A stretch of 18,756 nt of DNA from an uncultured Kiritimatiellota bacterium (GTDB lineage Bacteria > Verrucomicrobiota > Kiritimatiellia > RFP12 > UBA1067). The notes below the pieces were generated by a model, which did not search any database, was not told the DNA's origin, and saw only the letters and a list, made by a program, of their open reading frames with translations. The position numbers were made by a program, and so were the translations under genes. This document shows positions 14,297-18,756 of this stretch, one piece after another; position 1 is the first letter of the stretch, and every line of letters starts with the position of its first letter. The stretch covers positions 1 through 18,756 of the forward strand of contig CAKUCX010000069.1 of NCBI GenBank assembly GCA_934643865.1. The letters are read 5' to 3'.

Positions 14297-15583
14297 ATGT
14301 CCAATCAAAGTCAATCGAAGGGCAACGTCCTCGCAATCGGCGTGTGCTTCGCCCTCTTCTTCATGATCGCGTTCGTCACGAACTTCGCCGGCGCGATGGG
14401 CCCGATCCTCAAGAACCAGTTCGGCGCCTCCAACATGGCCTCGCAGCTCGGTTCGGCCGCGAACTTCTTCGCCTACTTCTTCATGGGCATCCCCGGCGGG
14501 CTCATCCTCAAGCGCAAGGGCTACAAGTTCACGTCGCTCCTCGCGGCGGCCGTCGGCTTCCTCGGCGTGGGCGTGCAGCTCGCGGCGGCGTACTGCGGCA
14601 AGGAGAGCGCGTTCTCCGTGTACGTGGCGGGCGCGTTCGTGGCGGGCTTCTCGATGTGCCTCCTGAACCTCGTCGTGAACCCGCTCCTGAACACGCTCGG
14701 CGGCGGCGGCAACAAGGGCAACCAGCTCGTGCAGTTCGGCTGTTCGCTCAACTCGATCGGCGCGACGCTCTCCCCGATGATTCTCGGCTGGCTCGTCGGC
14801 GGCGAGGTCGCGAAGGCGCACGTGGGCCAGGCCGTGCCGGCGCTCGTGATCGCGATGGCGATCTTCGCGGTGGCGTTCGTCGTGATCGCGTTCTCGCAGA
14901 TTCCCGAGCCGCACCTGGAGACGGCCGAGGAGAAGGCGGGCCGCACGTCGGTGGTGGCCGACATCGTGGCGACGCTCAAGTTCCGCCACTTCACGCTGGG
15001 CGCCGTGGCGATCTTCACCTACATCGTCATCGAGTCGGGCATCCCGAACATGGCGATGCTCTACATGACGACGGAGAAGATCGGCGGCGCCGCCAATCCC
15101 GCCTACGTCGGGCCGGTCGTCGCGGGCAGCGTCTGCGGCGCGTACTGGTTCTGCATGATGCTCGGCCGCCTCGCGGGCGGTGCGCTCGGCGCGAAGATCT
15201 CCTCGCGCGCGATGATCACGGTCTGCGCGCTGACGGGCATTGCGCTCATGCTCGCGGCGATGTTCATGCCGGTCAAGATGGTGTCCGTCTTCGGCAAGGA
15301 GTTCCCGATGGCGATGTGCGCGATGGCGCTCTGCGGCCTGAGCACGTCCGTCATGTGGGGCGGCATCTTCAACATGGCGGCGGAGGGCCTTGGCAAGTAC
15401 GTGCCGATGGGTTCGGGCATCTTCATGGCGATGGTCGTGGGCGGCCTGCTCCTCCCGGTCCAGGGCTTCGTGGCCGACAAGGTCGGCATCCTCAACAGCT
15501 ACTGGATGACGATCGGCCTCTTCGCCTACGTGCTCTTCTACGCGCTCGTCGGCTCGCGCATCTCGAAGCGCGCGGACGCCTGA
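14297..15583 (+). CDS. MFS sugar transporter, FucP/GluP type
   Basis: A 428-residue inner-membrane protein with about twelve hydrophobic segments, of the fucose:H+ symporter (FGHS) branch of the major facilitator superfamily. The family-like stretch NFFAYFFMGIPGG followed by LKRKGYK lies after the second helix, and a middle cytoplasmic loop rich in charged residues (ETAEEKAG) separates the two halves. Related proteins carry L-fucose, glucose or galactose with protons. Position right after galK favours galactose or a related hexose. The TM1 Asp of E. coli FucP is not obvious in TNFAGAMGPILK, so coupling or substrate may differ. A weak AAGGG ribosome binding site lies ten bases upstream of the ATG. 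A 14-bp GC palindrome (15587-15600) follows the stop. Confidence 0.85.
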   Translation: MSNQSQSKGNVLAIGVCFALFFMIAFVTNFAGAMGPILKNQFGASNMASQLGSAANFFAYFFMGIPGGLILKRKGYKFTSLLAAAVGFLGVGVQLAAAYCGKESAFSVYVAGAFVAGFSMCLLNLVVNPLLNTLGGGGNKGNQLVQFGCSLNSIGATLSPMILGWLVGGEVAKAHVGQAVPALVIAMAIFAVAFVVIAFSQIPEPHLETAEEKAGRTSVVADIVATLKFRHFTLGAVAIFTYIVIESGIPNMAMLYMTTEKIGGAANPAYVGPVVAGSVCGAYWFCMMLGRLAGGALGAKISSRAMITVCALTGIALMLAAMFMPVKMVSVFGKEFPMAMCAMALCGLSTSVMWGGIFNMAAEGLGKYVPMGSGIFMAMVVGGLLLPVQGFVADKVGILNSYWMTIGLFAYVLFYALVGSRISKRADA

Positions 15584-15624
15584 GGCGCGCCGGCCGGCGC
15601 ATGGCGGCCGCCCGGCGCGGGCGG

Positions 15625-15653
15625 TTGCCGCGCGGCGGGCCTTATGCTATGAT
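15625..15653 (+). promoter_or_regulatory. Predicted near-leaderless promoter of the LamG-like gene
   Basis: TTGCCG (15625-15630), a 17-bp spacer and TATGAT (15648-15653) form a good sigma70-type promoter. Transcription would start about seven bases later, at or one base before the ATG at 15661. No ribosome binding site fits between the box and the ATG, so the mRNA is probably leaderless, as for the glycoside hydrolase gene. Confidence 0.55.
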
Positions 15654-15660
15654 TCCCGCC

Positions 15661-16515
15661 ATGCAGGCTGTGGGAGAGAACGGGCGGCGGGGCCGCCTGG
15701 CGGCGTGGCGGAGAAGCTGCGCCGCGCTCTGTCTCGCCGTCGCGGGGACGCTGCGCGCCGCCGTCCTCGAATCGCCGCCCGTCTCGCTTGACGACATCCG
15801 CTGGAAGACGTTCCGGCCCGCGTCCGAGGTCTACATCGACACGACGCTCCAGTTCACGCCCTCCTTCGACGCCATGCCCGACATCGACCCGAAGGACAAG
15901 CTCGCCCTCTGGCTCAACGTGGACACCGGGGGGGCGAAGCCCGTGACAAACCTCTGCGTCTACGCCTCGCGCGCCGATCTCGCGCCGGCGGCCGCCATCC
16001 GGCACGCGGGGCTCCAGCTGGGCGCGCGGCGCGCCGTGACGACGACGTCGCCGCACGTCTTCAGGCTGCGGGGGACGGAACGGCTCGAAGCCGGACGCTG
16101 GCATCGCCTCACAGTCCGCACGATCAAGGACGTTGCGCGGCGGGCGGCGAAGACGGGGCGTGCGGCGCGCGGGCTGCTCGGCTTCCAGATCTATCTCGAC
16201 GGCGCGCTCCTCGCGAGCGATGAGCCGGCCTTCTCGTCCGTCTACGCGGCCTATGCGACGGGGACGGACGGCTGGCTCGACGCGAAGCGGGACGCCGACC
16301 TGATCGCGTTCCTGCGCAGCGGCACGGTGTTCGTCAGCCTTCGCGGCGAGTCCGCCGACGACGCCGTCGAAAGCGTCGGCTTCCGGGGCGAGGGCGACTT
16401 CGACGACGTGGACGTCTCCGCCGAGGCGCCGGCCTTCTTCGGCGTCTCCTCGCTCGACTTCACGCTCGCCTTCCCGCCGGACGAGAGCGTCGTCAGCGAT
16501 CTCCTGAACCGGTGA
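15661..16515 (+). CDS. Secreted protein with LamG-like (concanavalin A-like) domain
   Basis: A 284-residue predicted exported protein. A basic N-terminus (GRRGRLAAWRRS) leads into a hydrophobic core and a signal peptidase site near LRA-AVL (about residue 33). The rest resembles one LamG/concanavalin A-like jelly roll: an early strand EVYIDTTLQFTP, the segment DKLALWLNVD, a middle GRWHRLTVRTIKDV, GFQIYLDGALLASD, and a closing VGFRGEGDFDDVDV. I recognise the pattern as similar to repeated secreted-protein domains in PVC bacteria, with no known function. The protein ends soon after one domain, so it may be a stand-alone binding or surface module or a shortened relative of larger proteins. It converges on the ubiA-like gene with nine bases between stops. 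An in-frame ATG at 15649 inside the -10 box is less likely as a start. Confidence 0.7.
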   Translation: MQAVGENGRRGRLAAWRRSCAALCLAVAGTLRAAVLESPPVSLDDIRWKTFRPASEVYIDTTLQFTPSFDAMPDIDPKDKLALWLNVDTGGAKPVTNLCVYASRADLAPAAAIRHAGLQLGARRAVTTTSPHVFRLRGTERLEAGRWHRLTVRTIKDVARRAAKTGRAARGLLGFQIYLDGALLASDEPAFSSVYAAYATGTDGWLDAKRDADLIAFLRSGTVFVSLRGESADDAVESVGFRGEGDFDDVDVSAEAPAFFGVSSLDFTLAFPPDESVVSDLLNR

Positions 16516-16524
16516 GCGGCGTCC

Positions 16525-17412
16525 CTACGAGCCGCAGATGGACGGCGCGTGGCGGCGGATGAGGCGCGCGGCGAGCCAGAGGAGGAGGGCCGCGACGAGG
16601 AACGCGCGCGTCGGCTGGACGAGCAGAAAACCGATCTGCAGGTAGAGAAGCGCGCCGACCGTGCGCCCGACGGCCGCGCGCCGCGCGGCCGGTGCGTGCG
16701 ACCCGCCGAGCGGCGCGACGGCCATGCACCACGTCACGAACGTCCAGAGGCAGCCGATGAACGGCAGAAGGAGAAGGCGCGGGGCGGGGAAGAACGCGCC
16801 GGCCGCAAGCGGCGCCCACGCCGCGAGGCCCAGCAGAAAGCGCCCGCGCCCAAGCCCCTCCCGCGCGCGCTCTTCGCCCTCGGAAAGCCTTGTCACCGCC
16901 GCGACGTAGAGCGTCCAGCCGAGCGCGAGGCTCCCCAGCGCGAGGGCGGGCCTCGCCGCGCAGACGCCCCCGCCCGCCGCCGCCGCGCCGCCGAGGACGC
17001 TCAGCCCGCGGCAGAGGCCCATCGCCCACACGCCCTTCGCGCGGTTGTAGAGGCCGATCAGGCCCGTGAGAGCCGCCGCGACGAGCCACCAGGCGGGCGG
17101 GAGGCCGAAGAGCGCGCCCAGGAGGAGCGCGCAGAAGAGGCAGACCGCGCGCGCGGCCTTCGCCGCGCGCAGGGACACGGCGCCGCTCGGGATCGGTCGG
17201 CCGGGCGTCGTCCGCGCATCCTCCTCCGCCCCGACGAGGTCGTTGTCGGCAAGGCCGTAAAGGTAGAAGAAGAGCGCCGCCGCGCCCGCGACGAGCGCGC
17301 GGCGCACGTCCCCGCCGCCCGCAAGCGCCATCGCGACCGCCGCGCCCGCGAGCGCGTCGCCGGGGGCCGTCGGCAGGTTCGGAAGGCGAAAGAGCTGGAG
17401 CCAGGCGTTCAT
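16525..17412 (-). CDS. UbiA-superfamily prenyltransferase-like membrane protein
   Basis: A 295-residue protein with about eight or nine membrane helices. It resembles the UbiA superfamily of aromatic prenyltransferases, perhaps the EboC-like branch: RLPNLPTAPGDALAG at the N-terminus and the first Asp-rich loop ADNDLVGAEEDARTTPGRP, followed by IPSG. The usual NDxxDxxxD pattern has G61 in place of the middle Asp, and no clear second DxxxD loop is present (TRLSEGEE in that area). The activity is therefore uncertain. The start at 17412 lies seven bases after the permease stop with no Shine-Dalgarno, suggesting translational coupling. A longer frame reaching 17673 is rejected because it would run through the permease gene. 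Confidence 0.75.
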   Translation of the reverse strand: MNAWLQLFRLPNLPTAPGDALAGAAVAMALAGGGDVRRALVAGAAALFFYLYGLADNDLVGAEEDARTTPGRPIPSGAVSLRAAKAARAVCLFCALLLGALFGLPPAWWLVAAALTGLIGLYNRAKGVWAMGLCRGLSVLGGAAAAGGGVCAARPALALGSLALGWTLYVAAVTRLSEGEERAREGLGRGRFLLGLAAWAPLAAGAFFPAPRLLLLPFIGCLWTFVTWCMAVAPLGGSHAPAARRAAVGRTVGALLYLQIGFLLVQPTRAFLVAALLLWLAARLIRRHAPSICGS

Positions 17413-17419
17413 GGGAGGA

Positions 17420-18756
17420 CTAGGCGGTCGGGCGCGCCGTCCCCGGCGCGCCGCGTCCCACGAGGACGAGCGCGGTCGGGACGGCGACGGCAAGGACGAA
17501 GACGAGCGCGCCGAGCGTCCCCTCGGCGATGACGCCCCAGGGCACGACGAAGTAGTGCGGCATGCCCGGCCAGATGCGCGCCGTCCGGAACGAGAAGAGC
17601 CAGCCGGCGAGCGCGCCGGCGGGAAGGCCGAAGAGGACGCCCCAGGCCGCCGTGCGCAGCGCGCCGCCCGCAAGGCGCGCCGCGAGCTGGGCGCGCGTCG
17701 CGCCCACCGCGCGCAGGACGGCGAAGGCGTGCTTCGCCGCGTCGGCGTCCGCGACGAGCATCGCGACGAACCCGAGCGAGAGAACGGCGAGGAAGATGAA
17801 CGGCACGCGCGCCATCTGCCCGATCAGGTCGGAGCCGTGCGCGAGCGTCCCGTCCGCGATCTCATCGCGCGCATGGAGGCGCACGGTCGAGGCGGGCTGG
17901 TCGCCGGGCGAGAGGCCGAGGGCCTGCGCAATGGCGGCCTCGACGGCGCGCCCGGCAGGGAAGACGCCCTTCTCCTTCAAGAAGGCCGGCACGTACTCGA
18001 CCCACAGATGCGTCATCTTGACGGCCGCCGCCGGGCGCGGGTCGAGCGATTCAAGCGTGTCGAAGGAGACGAAGACGGGGCCGTCCGTCATCACGGGCGC
18101 GCCGTTGAGGCCCCGCACGAGGCCCCGGCTCGTCACCATGTGCCAGTTGAGGTCGACGACGCCGACGACCGGCAGCGCGGCGACCGTCTTCGGCCCCCGT
18201 CCCGGCAGGGCGACGCGCAGCGTGTCGCCCACGTGCAGGTTCCGCGCGCGGCTGATCATCTCGGCGATCACGCAGCCGCCGGACGCCGCGAGGGCCTTCA
18301 CGGCCGCCTCCCGCGTCCCCTCCACGAACGTGAAATCCGGCAGCCATTCCGCCGCGAGGAAGAGCGCGTTCCGGCAGGGCTTCCGGCGCGGCCCGCGCGG
18401 CGGAAGGCCGCCCCCGCCGCGAAGCGTCATCTCCTCTTCGGGGTCGAAGTCGAGCTGGAGCGGGCAGAGCTCGGAGATTCGCTTCACGCCTGGAAGCGCC
18501 CGCAGCTTCTCGACGTCGAACGAACTGACGCCCTCGGGCAGGATCGAGACGATCGCGTCGGGCCATTCCTTGCTCGGCACGAACCCCCGCATGAGGGACG
18601 CGCCCCACACCTCGACGGCGACGAACGCCGCGAAGCCGCACGCGAAGGCGACCGCCATGCCGCGACGCCGCCGCTGCGGGCGCGCCTCCAGCGCGTCGAG
18701 CGGGCGCACCGCGAGCGCGGGCCGCAGGGCGAACAGCGCCGCGACGAGGGCCACCG
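17420..18756 (-). CDS. FtsX-type ABC transporter permease, 5' part outside window
   Basis: At least 444 residues of an inner-membrane permease reading in from the right edge; the true start lies beyond the window. The first residues visible (LFALRPALAVRPLDALEARP) match the end of a first FtsX domain. Next come a membrane helix after RRRR, a large periplasmic domain of roughly 270 residues (MacB/LolC-like), then a second FtsX domain with three helices and the conserved LRAVGATRAQLAARL motif. Such proteins work with an ATPase, usually encoded next to them, in lipoprotein release or export of peptides and envelope components. The ATPase is not in the window and may lie just outside. It is probably cotranscribed with the ubiA-like gene. 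Confidence 0.82.
   Translation of the reverse strand, partial: VALVAALFALRPALAVRPLDALEARPQRRRRGMAVAFACGFAAFVAVEVWGASLMRGFVPSKEWPDAIVSILPEGVSSFDVEKLRALPGVKRISELCPLQLDFDPEEEMTLRGGGGLPPRGPRRKPCRNALFLAAEWLPDFTFVEGTREAAVKALAASGGCVIAEMISRARNLHVGDTLRVALPGRGPKTVAALPVVGVVDLNWHMVTSRGLVRGLNGAPVMTDGPVFVSFDTLESLDPRPAAAVKMTHLWVEYVPAFLKEKGVFPAGRAVEAAIAQALGLSPGDQPASTVRLHARDEIADGTLAHGSDLIGQMARVPFIFLAVLSLGFVAMLVADADAAKHAFAVLRAVGATRAQLAARLAGGALRTAAWGVLFGLPAGALAGWLFSFRTARIWPGMPHYFVVPWGVIAEGTLGALVFVLAVAVPTALVLVGRGAPGTARPTA

Noticed and set aside
15587..15600. 14-bp GC palindrome after the transporter stop as a terminator
   Set aside because: No loop and no T-run; such palindromes are common by chance in DNA of this composition.
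14344..15660. Upstream extension of the LamG-like reading frame through the transporter gene
   Set aside because: This part is the second frame of the transporter gene; the promoter and signal peptide support the start at 15661.

Overview
This is a GC-rich (coding GC well above 60%, strong G/C preference at third codon positions), gene-dense stretch of a bacterial chromosome, most likely from the Verrucomicrobiota/Kiritimatiellota (PVC) side of the tree and probably an anaerobic, host- or polysaccharide-associated heterotroph. That placement is an inference. It rests on gene content (ferredoxin-type 2-oxoacid oxidoreductase subunit with phenylacetate-CoA ligase, an iolB, a galactokinase carrying GNHTDYN, a fucose-permease-type sugar transporter, a large secreted clan GH-A hydrolase and a LamG-like secreted protein), not on a marker gene. 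No rRNA, tRNA, CRISPR array, transposase or phage gene was found.

Layout. Bases 1-76 are a pure C homopolymer at the window edge, probably an assembly artefact. 130-2751 is a secreted glycoside hydrolase with a promoter that leaves almost no 5' leader. 2860-4158 is hisD behind a sigma70-type promoter whose -35 box lies in the loop of a perfect 10-bp dyad. 4200-6331 is a small NifU-domain protein, an IorB-type oxidoreductase subunit and a PaaK-type ligase, a compact unit for aryl-acetate/2-oxoacid metabolism that lacks iorA. 6485-10155 is a Tat-exported metallophosphoesterase, an MTA/SAH-type nucleosidase and transketolase. 10462-11740 is an alpha/beta hydrolase overlapping a Maf pyrophosphatase. 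iolB (minus strand) converges on maf with overlapping stop codons and diverges from galK. galK is followed by a FucP/GluP-type sugar transporter, a plausible galactose uptake and phosphorylation pair. 15661-16515 is a LamG-like secreted protein. On the minus strand at the right edge, the 3' part of an FtsX-type permease gene is followed after 7 bp by a UbiA-superfamily gene.

The feature that the genes do not explain is a family of AT-rich octamer arrays, units TTAAGTGG/TTAAGTAG and their reverse complements. They fill three same-strand intergenic gaps (after paaK, after the transketolase gene and after galK). Each array starts at or within a few bases of the upstream stop codon with forward units, passes through a unique core, and ends with reverse-complement units just ahead of the next gene. 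The arms can form long inverted repeats (24 bp perfect in the second cluster), put stop codons in all frames on both strands, and in one cluster carry two GCGAAGC mini-hairpin motifs. The second cluster also encloses a separate imperfect palindrome. I regard this repeat family as the most interesting signal in the window. Its function is unknown to me.

Recurrent -10 elements (TATACT, TAGACT, CATACT, TATGAT, TAGAAT), four of them with 17-bp spacing to recognisable -35 boxes, suggest an ordinary housekeeping-sigma promoter architecture. Two secreted-protein genes have their start codon at the predicted transcription start.
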